Notes: generated from the letters alone by a model not told the origin. DNA of 64,000 nucleotides from Mucidula mucida (GCA_015501055.1 JADNYV010000173.1:1-64000), one strand, 5' to 3'; numbered from the stretch's first letter, positions 1-10,522 are shown. A program made the numbers and translations.

Positions 1-47
1 CTCGATTTCGGCGAGCGACCAGCAGTTGGCTAAACATCAGTCCTCCA

Positions 48-602
48 TCATGATCCAAGGGACATTGGGCAAGTGCACCTTTTGCGCGCGGCGCCCAGCG
101 TTTGGAGGTTGATGTGAATGGTCGGGCGAAGGGCGGTCGTCGGAGGGAGGTACGGAGCAGGCGCGACATGGTTGGATGAAGAGAGACGTGCGTGGGAGAG
201 TTGAAAAGATAAGATAAGGTAGTAATCTAAGGTGATTCGGCAAGTGCCGTTAACATCCAAACCTTGACGAGGGATCAGATTTTTTGAGCGCGTTCCCTTT
301 ACTGCCCAAAGCATCTGGCGCAGCAAAGGATGGTCATCCTCACCCAATCCAGAACCACCAAACAGATCCGAGTCACATTTTCTCTTCCCCATAGTCAGCT
401 CTGCTGCATACGCTACAACCGCCACTACCCTCTCCTGTGACGCTTTCTCAGCAACGCGCAACGATAGCACCCCACGTTTATTACCGTCCACAATAGTCTC
501 ACTGGCAATGTAATACGCGTTCGGAAGCCGCCTCTTGACGAATACCCAAGGAACAGCCAACTTGTCCCCGAAATCTCGTCTATCGAGTAACTGGATTGCC
601 AT
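48..602 (-). CDS. Unrecognised protein, N-terminal coding exon(s)
   Basis: An open frame on the minus strand starts with ATG at 602. Residues 1 to about 115 have balanced, protein-like composition, including the stretch PWVFVKRRLPNAYYIASE and a glycine-rich SDLFGGSGLGEDD. After about position 255 the translation becomes Ser/Leu/Pro-rich and irregular. The true coding exon therefore probably ends near 255-290, where a GT-start intron could begin, and the gene would continue to the left of the window. I do not recognise the family and saw no signal peptide or membrane segment. A spliced transcript would decide the 3' structure. Confidence 0.4.
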   Translation of the reverse strand: MAIQLLDRRDFGDKLAVPWVFVKRRLPNAYYIASETIVDGNKRGVLSLRVAEKASQERVVAVVAYAAELTMGKRKCDSDLFGGSGLGEDDHPLLRQMLWAVKGTRSKNLIPRQGLDVNGTCRITLDYYLILSFQLSHARLSSSNHVAPAPYLPPTTALRPTIHINLQTLGAARKRCTCPMSLGS

Positions 603-1463
603 TTGTCACCAAAGATGGTGGAGGGACACAAACGGGGCACGAACGGTTCCCTGTTCAAGGGCAGGCGCTATCAAGGATTTCGGCGTCATCCCAGGCCTGT
701 GAGTGCTCGGGAACGGAGGAAGGGAGGACACCGTAGAGCAAGGCACGGGCGTGGGACTTGTGTGATTAGATAAGATAAACTTATTCTCGGCTCGGTAGGT
801 GGAACATGGATTGACCAAAGTGAAATATATTGCCATTGCCAACGACTATCAGACAACACCTTCAAATTCATACCTGTCTGTATACGCGAAAACCCAGTGC
901 TCGGGCTTCTCGCTTTTCAAGGGTCGTACGCGCCGGAGTGATCTAGCACCGATGAATCCCGAGTAGTGAATCGTCCGAGCATGTAGCAGGTTGACAAGAT
1001 GAGCTATTTGTGGCGCTTGTGGACACGCTTTCCCCGATATTATTGGAGGGCTTTAAAAAGGCGCAGACTCATGCTCCAGTACGTTTATCGTTCGGACATG
1101 CAAGCCCGGTGGCGATTGTATTACCTCGGGATTACGGCGCGCTGTTAGTGAGTGAAATGTGCTGTTGGATTCAGAAGACTGTGTATGAGATCATATAATA
1201 AGGCCATGTGAGAGAGAGAGCCACGTCAAAAATGACATGAAACTAAGAGGCGGGCCTTTGACTAGGCCGATTCCGAGTAGAGCGCGACTTTGGCCCGAGA
1301 CCGAGGCGGGAGTTTGACGAGAATTACGACTGCTACTAGTCCTGGAATGTATCCTGGAGGCGTAGAGGTCCATGAAAACGACCTAGCGTGGCGCTGAATT
1401 GTATGCACAGGGTGGCGCAAACGGGCCGCACGAGGCACCGCCACACGTGTTCACGGAGCCCCT
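603..1463. other. Intergenic region, no supported gene
   Basis: Only short open frames without recognisable composition are present. The left part is the upstream region of the minus-strand gene starting at 602. The right part precedes the plus-strand gene at 1464. No RNA gene or repeat was seen. Confidence 0.5.
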
Positions 1464-2821
1464 TTGATGATACCCCTATTCTGTTCTCCGATAACTTCCG
1501 ACTCCGTCATGATGCTGTCTTGGCCCAATTTTCATGCTCCACGTCCTAGACACCGACTAGCCTTCCACCGCCCCCCGCCATTCATTCTATGCGTATCTCC
1601 CTTTCCTCGCTCTCATAACAACTACGATGGATTCAGAACTGCAGCCAGGAGGACTAGACGCGGCTGCTTGAAGAGCCCTAATCATTCGAAACCGCCCAGT
1701 CCAGACCCAGCTTCGCCGCCGCCCTTGTTGGCATCTCTAAATGATGCAAGTAGGCCATGCAGCAAGAGCGTATCTTTCTGCTCCGAGGACGCCTACGATG
1801 TATGGGATGCGGACGAGTGGGATCGTACGCCCAGCGAGCCAGCGCGAAATTTGAGCTATCAGTGAGTCTCGTTTTCATTCAATTACGGTCATGACTCGGT
1901 TACTAATCACTCGTATGCAGGGACATGCTCGAGCTCACAGCCATCCAACGCACTTTGCCCCGCGCAAATCAGCTTCCCGACATGTACACAGGGAGACCCG
2001 GCAGCCATTACCTCGGCAAAGTACCCATTGGCCTGCTTCCGCTCGCAGTGAGCGACGAGGAGCGCCAGTATCCTCCCACCAACACCCCGCCATCGACTCC
2101 CAGTCCCGTTCAGAGCGGGTATTCAACGCCACGCAACAACTTTTCCTTCGTACCGCTCCTCGAATCCGAGCCAGTGTATAGTCATGCGGCGCGTCTACAG
2201 GCTGTGGCGTCTCCGATGCTTGCGCCCCCTAGTCCGCTCGTGCTCAACCCCAAGGACACCTCTGCTCCCACGACCGACCTGCTTTCCGCTGCAAAGCCCA
2301 TCGCGCGCAAGAGAAACGTCATGTACATCAATGGCGAGGAGGTTGATTTGGATGAGGATGAGCCTAGTCCAATCGAGGAGAAGAAGGCTGAGGTGGATCC
2401 GATGATGATTGCATGCTCTTTCCGCGCCAAACGCCACACCTCTCCTCCCCCAATACCCACTCCTCCCGTGGTCGTCCCTGCACAGCCCAAGATCACGACT
2501 CCGGAGCCACCAGATCCGGTTACGCTGCCTGCCTGCTCGTTCCGCGCCCGCCGGGTTGTCAGTCCACCTCCTTCGCCTGCGACACGATACACTCCCACGC
2601 TCGTTTCGCCTCCATCGCCACGTCCTACATCTCCACCTTCATCACGCTCTCCTGTTTCTCCCATCTCTCGTGTCCCTAATCCAACCACTGTAAGACGCGT
2701 GCCGTGGGACAGTACGATGACCGTGCGTACCACGCGGGACAACACCAATCCCAGCGGCATGGTGGGTCTGGGCGGTCATGGATGGCAAAGCGGTCGCACG
2801 AGTCCGGTGTTACGCGCTTGA
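1464..2821 (+). CDS. Proline/serine-rich protein with PP1-docking-like KSVSF motif
   Basis: Two exons are visible. Exon 1 ends at 1861, a 59-nt intron (GTGAGT...TGCAG) covers 1862-1920, and exon 2 runs from 1921 to the TGA at 2819-2821. The splice joins LSYQ to DMLELTAIQ in frame. Around 1766-1783 there is KSVSF, which fits the RVxF class of protein phosphatase 1 docking motifs ([RK]-x-V-x-F). It is followed by an acidic/aromatic patch (DVWDADEWDRTP). Exon 2 is disordered and Pro/Ser-rich and repeats the motif ACSFRA[KR]R twice (about 2410 and 2533), each followed by an SPPP stretch. The start is uncertain: the frame opens at 1464, but its first 50 residues look non-coding and an upstream exon is possible. 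A PP1-regulator role is inference from the motif only. Confidence 0.6.
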
Positions 2822-3530
2822 AGGAATCGTCGCTGCTGTGATTGTTTTTATTACCTATCGTACATACACCTCTTTTTTATCGCGCATTTGTTTTGTTGTA
2901 TAGACATCATCATCATCCTTGTTATTTCTTCGATCATACTATAGACGTATCTGCCTCGGACTATGAACGTACGCTCTTTTATTCTTGCTCTGATGATGGA
3001 TCACTAGTCCATTCGTACTTTAATCTCGCTCCCCATCTAATCGAGTCCACTTGCTGGACTTTCATCCCGACTTTGAAAGGATACTGTTTCCCATTTGTGT
3101 GATCTGTGCTGGTACGTCGCTTCGGCAATGTCTAGCTCAACGGATCGACTATCTCGTTCGCATACGGCGGGTGGACCTGTGCGGGCGATCGTCATGCAAT
3201 GAAGCAACGTTAGACGTGTGGATAATCTGAGTTCAGAAACCAGGGCCCGCAAGCGTATATACAACTCCAAGGGTGGGTACGTAGATACATAAAGTATGGG
3301 GGATGAGTGAGAGAAGACAGTATGGGGAGCTCACCTCATATTAGCCTCGTGTATTGAGGAGAGAAGCATCATCGCAGTCCCCGTATCCAAGTATGTGCGG
3401 TATGGCGAGAAAATCCAAATTTGAAAGGTTGAGAGGGGGAACTGGAGTGTGGGCGATATGGTTAACTAGGACCAAGACATTAAACGCTCGAGGAAAAGCT
3501 GGTGACCGTTGTGGTCATCAAAGACGATAT
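2822..3530. other. 3' flank and intergenic region
   Basis: Downstream sequence of the 1464-2821 gene and upstream sequence of the tRNA. Short open frames on both strands have no recognisable content. Nothing else was seen. Confidence 0.5.
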
Positions 3531-3612
3531 GGCCGCCTGGCGAAATGGCATCGCGTCTGACTACGAAGTACGTGGGATCAGGAGATTGCAGGTTCGACCC
3601 CTGCGGTGGTCA
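3531..3612 (+). tRNA. tRNA-Arg(ACG) with a 10-nt intron
   Basis: A full cloverleaf can be drawn. The 7-bp acceptor pairs 3531-3537 with 3605-3611, including G-U pairs. The 4-bp D stem is GCGA/TCGC with GG in the loop. The anticodon stem is TCTGA/TCAGG with loop C-T-A-C-G-A-[intron]-A. The T arm is GCAGG-TTCGACC-CCTGC. The anticodon ACG (3563-3565) is read as inosine-CG and decodes arginine CGU/CGC/CGA. The intron is about 3567-3576, in the canonical place between tRNA positions 37 and 38. The internal A box (TGGCGAAATGG) and B box (GGTTCGACC) are intact. The mature length without the intron is 72 nt. Confidence 0.9.
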
Positions 3613-3635
3613 ATGACAGTGGCGAGCTACTCTGA

Positions 3636-3642
3636 TTTTTTT
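3636..3642 (+). terminator. RNA polymerase III T-run terminator of tRNA-Arg
   Basis: Seven consecutive T residues lie 24 nt after the tRNA discriminator base. This is the expected signal for RNA polymerase III termination. Confidence 0.75.
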
Positions 3643-3649
3643 GCACGAC

Positions 3650-4264
3650 TTAACATTAGTAAGCCTCCCGGCGCCCGAGAGTGTTAGTAATGGTATCAAT
3701 ACCAACCCCCCAGGAGGCTCAGGTTTTGGAACTGTTACTAATGGTTTCGATACTGGCACGTGTTGCGGGCACGTAATGTGGCGCCACGCCCTGTCGCCTT
3801 CATCCCGCCTTAGTCCCGCTACCCCGAGGTTCCCTGAGCGCTAGCGCGGCGGCACGTGCGGTATTGAAACGGTTAAACAATTTCGCTACCGGCACGTGTT
3901 CTAGACGCGTGATAGCAGCTTCATCCCGACGTGAAAACATACAAAAGTGCGTCTCTGCGAGCTCCTTGGACAAGGCCAAGCCCGTAATGCGGAGGAGAGG
4001 ACTATCTATGCTGTGATATATGCCATGCTTTCCATGAGATATGCAAAACACGCGCCACCCAATGGAGTCTCGTGGATCAGAATTTGGCTGCTGAGAAGCA
4101 TTTGAGGAGGCTCCGTTTGGAGCCGACGAATTCAGGACTCACATTAAAGTACAGTAATAATACAACTCTCTACTTCCATGTACAGCTCATATTCAGTACA
4201 GTCTATCTACGTGGTAGATACCTATCGTCATTGATTCCCCGTCATTGTCCTGGATAGCGCCATG
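3650..4264. other. Intergenic region with three CACGTG-containing repeats
   Basis: No coding region is supported. A degenerate motif, roughly GTTAsTAATGGTwTCrATAC, occurs near 3685 and 3735. The core GGCACGTG occurs three times (about 3756, 3852 and 3891), two of them preceded by a CGmTAC-like block. These may be regulatory or a small repeat relic; the sequence alone does not tell which. Confidence 0.4.
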
Positions 4265-5204
4265 TCAGTTGTCACTTGTGGCTACGTCGTCAAGGTTGTC
4301 CACCCAACCTCTTTCACGAAGATCGATGAGCTCCTAGTAGAAATATGTTGTGAATATCCCGCTCGGGTAGTAAGGCCAAACTTACTTGGAACATCAACTT
4401 TAGATGCGGAGAGACATCTTCCATTCTCTGTTCTATAGCGGTGAAGATATCCTGTAAAAACTTGTCATTCCACAAAGGTCCGCACACCTTCAGAATTGTA
4501 TAGCTCAATTCCAGGTGCCTTTCTGGGGAGCTCCTGTCGTTGAATTTGTCCTCAACATACTTCAACATGCCGAGGTTGCTTATGACTCCCACTCTGATCA
4601 TTTCTTTCAGAAAAATGGCTATTTTCAAGTCGTACGCTTTCCTCTCCTGGATTGTGTTCGTAACCGTCGACTTCAAGAATTCTCCTCTTAGCAACACTTT
4701 GAAATCGCGAAGAGCGTAGGAGCAAGCAAGCACGCCACCGCATTCAACAGGATGGTCTGCCTCTGCCCGTCCCTTCACATGAGATCTAACGTCCTTTTCG
4801 AGCTTTTGACAGATGTCTGCGCCCATCGGCACCCACCCAGCGGAGAGACATTTCCGTACAACTGCTGAAACAATAGCAGACAGTACGGGAGCACCGCCAA
4901 CTTCTTCAGGACTGTTCGCCCAGGCAACAATTCGGTCGGACACGGTGTCGAAATTCTCTGGGTTACTTCGTCGAGAAGAGACTTTAGGGCAGAATCGACA
5001 GCTTTCTTTCGCTCGGAGGCGTAGACCTCTTGCGGATCTATGACCGGCGGGGGGCGATACTGCTCTTTCTGCTTGGAATGTGTGGCTCGGGGCTCACAAC
5101 GGTGCTCTGAGGACTGGGGGGATTGTCCTTCTCCTCCGTATCACTCCCGTCAGTGCGTACGTCGGCGGTTATCTGGCTAACGGGACGAGAGTTCGGGGGA
5201 TTCA
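4265..5204 (-). pseudogene. eIF4G-type MIF4G-domain protein, frame broken once
   Basis: The gene runs on the minus strand from an ATG near 5204 to TGA at 4265-4267. It has a disordered N terminus, then ALKSLLDEVT and NFDTVSDRIVAWANS, which match the start of an eIF4G MIF4G domain (family consensus like LLNKLTxEKFD-SDQI). The domain continues through FLKEMIRVGVI and HLKLMFQ. The last intron (4334-4385, GTAAGT...CTAG) joins HLKLMFQ to ELIDLRERGWV, matching the eIF4G MLQDxxDLRxxxW motif. DEVT and NFDT are in different frames; one extra base at about 4956-4965 would restore the expected DEVTPENFD. This is either a real frameshift or an assembly error. MIF4G domains are helical-repeat platforms that bind eIF4A and RNA. 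The start codon overlaps the stop of the upstream dynamin frame, so a fused gene is possible. Confidence 0.65.
4334..4385 (-). other. Last intron of the MIF4G gene
   Basis: A 52-nt intron, GTAAGT...CTACTAG on the minus strand. Splicing it restores the eIF4G-like junction HLKLMFQ-ELIDLRERGW. The duplicated copy keeps an equivalent intron (about 14260-14308), which supports the call. Confidence 0.75.
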
Positions 5205-7854
5205 TGGCTCGGAAAGGGGACAAGGGAGAAGATGTATTGAGTCTGAAGACGACCTGGCTATAGACACCCTTCCCGCGTCGGATTTTCTGGAAAAGGCATT
5301 CAGCCGAGTCGTGATTTCTTCCAGGCGTTTTTGCTTTGCCTGTAACTCTGCGCGAAGATCGGTAACGTCTGGAGCTTCGGCAAAGTATTCCTTTAGACGT
5401 GAAGAAGAGCCTTCCGCGTCGACACCCAGGCCGCAGACCAAGGCCTCGTTGACGCGAGTGGAGAGCGCCATCAGTCCGTCGTAATCGATGGCCCGAGGAA
5501 CATTGTCGATAATACGCTTTCAATTTCAGGGTCAAACTAGCATGTTTGAGCAAGGCGGTGTGTCTCACCTTGTACGCCACTTGAAAGTACGCACGAACCT
5601 CGGCCATCAATACGATTTCTGGACTTGCCGCATCAGCTGGTTGATCCTGTAATTCCATCAGTAAGATAGATGACAAGGAAAGGACTGGCTTTGACTAACC
5701 GGTTCGTCAGACGTCTTTTCCTCTTGAAACTTCTTCAGGTACTTTTCGCGGTAAGACTCGAGATAGTGGGTGTTCAACGTGAACGGGTGGTGTTCGAGCG
5801 CCAGTAACCACTCTAGATGCTTGGCGGCGTTCTCTTGGATTTCATTTAAGAGTTTATTGAGGACGTTGCTGGAAGAAGAACGTGTTAGCAAACTATTGGC
5901 GCATGAGGGCTTAGGAACGGACCTAACGCTCTCTTTCAAGATGGCAAAACGTCCAAAAGTTTGTTCAATCTTGACGTCCAAGAGCTCGCCCAGACGAAGG
6001 AAGATGTCGTCGGCGCAGGTCTCGACAAAGTGAGGCCAATCTGCAAGACACTGGCTGATGAGGTGCGCCTTCGCGTCAAAGGGTACATCGAAGGGAAGTT
6101 CTCGTGTGATATGGCTGCCAGTGAAACATCGTAAACAGCAATCGGAGCAGTGAGGAGCAGAATAACCTCACCTCTTGATGAAGGCTTGCACGTCCTTCGT
6201 ACTCCTAGGCCGTTCCAAAGACGAGTCCGAATTATCATCATTAACGGTGAAATCGGGCGTCGTGGCTTTGATTCTCTCTCTGAATGAATCGTAGGTCGCT
6301 CGACAGTACTGCATCACGGACGGTTCGTGGATAGAGCCACCAACGCAATCAGAGATTGTTTTCTCGAACTGGCTGATGAGGCGCAGCAGATCGGAAAGTA
6401 TGTTATCGGAGGGCGGATCCGGAAGGCTTCTCAAGTCGTCGCGAGCTTGGTGAAGAGAAGCCAGGGAACGCGTTCGCAGAATGGGTAGACTATGAAGGGA
6501 TAAGTGTGAAAGATTTATGTATGGAAATGAAGAAAAAAAAACACACGCTTCGCTAATTCGGTCGGTAAGCAGTTTGCTGAGGTGACTAGTCAAATGAGGG
6601 ACACCGACACGCGACTTTGTTGTCTGTAAGACGTTCTCCAAGGCAAGTATTGGCGAAGTAATTGCTTCACGCTTCCGAGCGACAGGTGATCGAGATTCTC
6701 GAGAAGCTCTGTGGTCCCGGTTGTTTTGTGACGAAATAACCATGATGAAGGCGGTGCTTTCGGTCGTGCAGGATATCCAGCCAGTCGCTTTCTTCACCGG
6801 GTTGCAGCGTGTCAGGTTTAGTTAAGACGCCTGCGTGTATTTCATCAATCACCTTCCAGGGCGAGTACCCGTTATGTCACTTACCAACAGTCCGAAGTCC
6901 TTGTGGATCAACCTCCTTTGCGAGGAGGGCTGCCGATTGGTTTTGGATGTCATCTACTTTGGCGTCAGCTTGTTTTTCAAGAGAAGTTATGATCATACCA
7001 CGCATCGTGATGTTACAGAATGAGAGCATTTCCAGTAATGTGATCCAGGATAAGTTCGCACAAGGTCGATAACGTTGCGCTCCTCGTTGGATACCAGTCC
7101 TGACATTGTTATGAATCGTAAATGAACTAAGAAGCCGCCTCACCTGGTAAGTCAATGAACGATAGATCCGGGACATCGGGCCCGAGACGTCAACACAAAC
7201 AACGTTCGGCGAGAAGGATAGCTCTTTTCAAGCATCGATGTATGTTGGACGTCAGCGGTCGCGAAATGAGCAGCCGGTGTGCTGGGATTGAGAACCGCTA
7301 TTTGCGCGCGTCGTAACATATCCTCGAGCTCGTTCTTACTGTGAATGATCGGTCCAACTTGTGCTCCCTCACGTTGGTCAGTTGATTCCCAGCCGAGTTC
7401 TTTTCGAACCTGAGGGATACTGAGAGCGCCAGGCATCCGCTGAATAAGATAGCCGGAATTCCATGGGACATCTGTTCAAGAATGAACTATAGCTACAATC
7501 CGTGAAGAGGATTCACGACGAACCTGGTGCATGTCCCGGCTGCACGGGGTACCTTGATCTGCATATCGACAATAAGATCGTAAACGCACCCCACCGGCGA
7601 ACGACGAAGACGTACATCAGCGATGGCCTCGACCAAAGAACTCTTTCCAGCGGATTGATTGCCAATGACGGCGATGCGGGGAAGATCAATCTCGGCGTCA
7701 GCGCTAGCATGAATTAGCAGTTTGCACAGCAACCCAGAAAGAGACTAAGCACCAACCCGAGTGCCCTGAGATCTTTGACGAGATTAATCATTTCGCGTGA
7801 GCGTTGAGCGTAGTCTGAGCCCGCAAGAGCGGCGGTGGCGTCCCAATCACTCAT
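5202..7854 (-). CDS. Dynamin-like large GTPase (Mx/DNM type)
   Basis: The start is ATG at 7854 (MSDWDATAALAG). Many short introns split the gene. Domains in order are: P-loop GNQSAGKSS (about 7640-7668), switch-1 GTCTR (about 7525), G3 region DVPDLSFIDLPG (about 7150-7180), a helical part ending KEVDPQGLRTVG (about 6890), and G4 TKPD (about 6803-6826). A long helical stalk follows (about 5650-6650), then a GTPase effector domain VRAYFQVAYK-RIIDNVPRAIDYD (about 5590-5480) ending in a coiled segment near 5290. The family self-assembles on membranes and couples GTP hydrolysis to remodelling; Mx proteins act against nucleoprotein structures. Two frames look broken by one base (about 7178, and about 7055 before LILDHITGNALIL), so it may be decayed or carry assembly indels. 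A truncated copy lies at 13345-14041. Confidence 0.8.
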
Positions 7855-9367
7855 CTCTGGAAAGATTCTAAAGAACAGAGGGCAGTGCAAGTCCTGCTTG
7901 AAAAGCAATGCCGAGACGTTGCAGTATCCTAGAGTCAGATGAAAGCGAACTTGAATGGATTGTCAAGTTACACGTGTAGAGTGCCTGGCAATGGTGGAAG
8001 CTGTAAAGAAAGCTTGGTCAGGCGGACTCCCATCATCAAGGCATCAGAGCAGTCACGTGTTCTACAATGTCTTCCGCGTCGACTTGTGTACTGCTATCTG
8101 GTTTTTCTCAGGGTCCGCCGAAGTGCGTCATTTGCGAGATAAAGCACGGAGTATTTTTAGGGAGGGCGGTCATTGAACGTGGCGCAATCAGTAAACGTTT
8201 CCTCTCGAAATGTCGGGTGCCGATACGGTTCTGCTCTCCTTCTCGAAAATTCCTACGTGTATATGTCAAGAAAGAGCGCAGCGACGGAGCGTCGCAAGGA
8301 CGAATCAGGTCTCGAGAGCACCGTTCGATAGCTGGAGAGTCGGCCCTCAGATTCCTGTGAAGGACAATTACTTGATAATTGGTATTATTCCAAAAAACCG
8401 TTCGATGGAAAGAATTTTCGATTGAAGGGACGTACAAAGCAGCTCTTGGGTTGCAAGTTTCTAGTCATATCAATCCATATCTGGTTGAATCGAACGTCCG
8501 CCAACTATTCAAGTCTGCCTGCAACTTTACGTCCGCGGTCTCGAAGCTATAACGCGTTATGGCGGAGAACAAGAAAGCACTGCCGGATCAGGAAGATTCT
8601 AGACCTAGACTGATGGAGGTGCGACATGGGAAGGCAATATGACCGACCCAAGGGCGATTGATGGTAGTCGATAGGTACCCAGATTCGGAAGGAGCCATAT
8701 TTACAGGTCGACGGATCGTACATGAGTCGAGTAGCTCCAGGTGTACTTGGCAGATGAATGCAGAGTTGTCTTGTAAACCGGATTGATCATCAACGAAGTT
8801 TTGCCCATTGAATTGCGGCATTGACGTGGTGGCGTAGAATTAGCGCACAGAAGCGATCGGCGTCAGACTCAAACGCGTCTGTGACTAATTTACGCGACGT
8901 GTTGTTCCGTGTTCCAATGACTGTGATTGGCGCTGCGCTTCTTGCAAAATTGGTGACATGCTGGTCGAGGAACGAGAAGAAGTCTCCACGTGTCGATCAT
9001 GATCGGGAAATTTCCTTGCTTTCTCTCTGTCGTCCGAGTCCTGCGCAAATGAACTCAAAATCATCGCTCGAGTCTGCACTCCGACCTTTCCAGAAGGGCA
9101 CGAGCGAGGAATGGCGGTGTGCTCGAACTTGGGGCTTGGAGGCTGTACATTCCTACGTGCTTCTATAAGGACACGGATTTCATAAGACTGACTGCGACGG
9201 GAGCAAGGTGCCGTCGTCGTCGTCATCACAGGTTTCATTCCTCCGCTCACCGTTCATACATCACATCTCATTATACTTGCCAGTGATCCACCTCACTTGC
9301 TTAGCAGATACCTAATACACTTTCGAATACTGCGTGTACCCGCGGCCAACACCGAGCCGAATTTATC
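7855..9367. other. Region upstream of the dynamin gene, no confident gene
   Basis: The first part is the 5' flank of the dynamin gene starting at 7854. Minus-strand open frames at 8108-8437, 8588-8821 and 8885-9250 could be exons of one gene. However, I could not join them with convincing splice sites, and their composition matches no family I recognise. I leave them unassigned. Confidence 0.35.
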
Positions 9368-9561
9368 ATGGACCCGAATCAGCATCAGCATCAGCTTCCA
9401 TACTACCATCAACATCAGCCATATGACCACGATGCTGATCTCGAACCACCACCATCAATGACCATCGACTCCCAGCAAAATGGCGGTACGGTGAGTGTCT
9501 GTGCTAGTGAGCTGATGAAGTGCATTGACGGTTGCTTGGACTTACTTTACTTGCGCGTTGT

Positions 9562-9568
9562 TATATAA
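9562..9568 (+). promoter_or_regulatory. TATA-box-like element
   Basis: TATATAA lies 28 nt upstream of the ATG at 9596, which sits in a strong CACCATGGCC context. It supports the shorter start of the downstream Bud6-domain gene, although such a small distance leaves little room for a 5' leader. Confidence 0.35.
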
Positions 9569-9595
9569 CCCTTCTCACTTTAATTACATTTCACC

Positions 9596-10006
9596 ATGGC
9601 CACTACTCCAAAACCCCATATTCGCATCCTCACCCAACCGCGACCACAGCCCGACGTGCCCACCGCCGTCCAGAACCTCCTTCTCTCCACTAAATCCCTT
9701 CAATCATCCCTCTCGCTCTGGGCCCAGTCCCGCACAACCGATGCCGCTGTATCCGACGTTTACGTCCAAATCGGCACGGCCTTCAATGCGACGATACGCG
9801 CGTTCTCCGCGTATGGCATCGACCTAAGCGATCTGCATGATATCCCGACAGAACTGCGCGTCGTTCTGGAAGGCTGTCTGGCGGAAGAGCCGAGCGAGGA
9901 GGTACTCGCGCTATATATGCCGCAGGTCCGCAAGGTCATCTGGAAACTTCTAAAAGGGCTGCAAGCGCGCCAGGAGGTGTGGAGACGGCTTAATGGCGGA
10001 GTGTAA
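9596..10006 (+). CDS. Stand-alone Bud6/Aip3 N-terminal domain protein
   Basis: A 136-residue protein. Segments such as VQNLLLSTKSLQSSL, DVSDVYVQIGTAFN, GIDLSDL, PTELRVVLEGCL and YMPQVRKVIWKLLKGLQ match the conserved N-terminal domain of Bud6/Aip3. Bud6 is the polarity protein that works with formins in actin cable assembly. The C-terminal actin/formin-binding region of full-length Bud6 is absent, and the frame stops cleanly with TAA at 10006. Two starts are possible. One is ATG 9596 with a good Kozak-like context. The other is ATG 9368, whose His/Gln-rich exon could splice from GTGAGT at 9491 to an AG at 9646-9647 and join in frame at PDVPTAVQN. Function is inferred from domain resemblance only. 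Confidence 0.65.
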   Translation: MATTPKPHIRILTQPRPQPDVPTAVQNLLLSTKSLQSSLSLWAQSRTTDAAVSDVYVQIGTAFNATIRAFSAYGIDLSDLHDIPTELRVVLEGCLAEEPSEEVLALYMPQVRKVIWKLLKGLQARQEVWRRLNGGV

Positions 10007-10291
10007 AGACGTGAGCGTTCGCCATGTCTCTGAACGCGTACATATATTTACCCCACATTAGAGCGATTGTTCTTCTTGCGCATGAAAACCGTCTGCGCGC
10101 TGCGTGGCTGTATTTTTAGATGGGGATGCTGTAATGGTGACCGGAAGCTTTTGTAGACTAATTATACCATTAGATCCAGCCTTACAAGGCGGCCGTCTGG
10201 TACACCTGTATGTATGCATTTTACACAATCTCTCAAACCGAAGATACTGCTACATTCTACTGTGACGATATTCACACGAACTCGTACAGCC

Positions 10292-10470
10292 CTAAACGTC
10301 TCCTTGAACCTGACTCTGCGCAAACTGTTCCGCTTCCAACCAACGCTCCAGTCCCTCCCTAGGATGTTGTCTGCCCGATATTGGGTAATGGGGGCAAACG
10401 GAATGCAGGATGAACTAAGACCATGATACGCGGGTCGTTGATCTTTGTGAGCGTCCGGTTCAGCACATTG
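10292..10470 (-). pseudogene. C-terminal fragment of an F-box/LRR-like paralogue
   Basis: The translation NDPRIMVLVHPAFRLPPLPN parallels KDPRVIVLAHPTFGFPSLPN in the gene at 10523-11404. After a stop and a shift, ERWLEAEQFAQSQV parallels EDWEEVEHFAWSHV. This is a tandem-duplicated tail of about 180 bp, interrupted and without a start. Confidence 0.7.
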
Positions 10471-10522
10471 TAAGGCTCGTCCGTTGTTCATCTAATTGAT
10501 TGGATCCTGAAAACGCACAGTT

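Noticed and set aside
8588..9250. Two-exon minus-strand gene
   Set aside because: No splice pair gave a continuous plausible protein, and a mini-intron of about 15 nt would be required.
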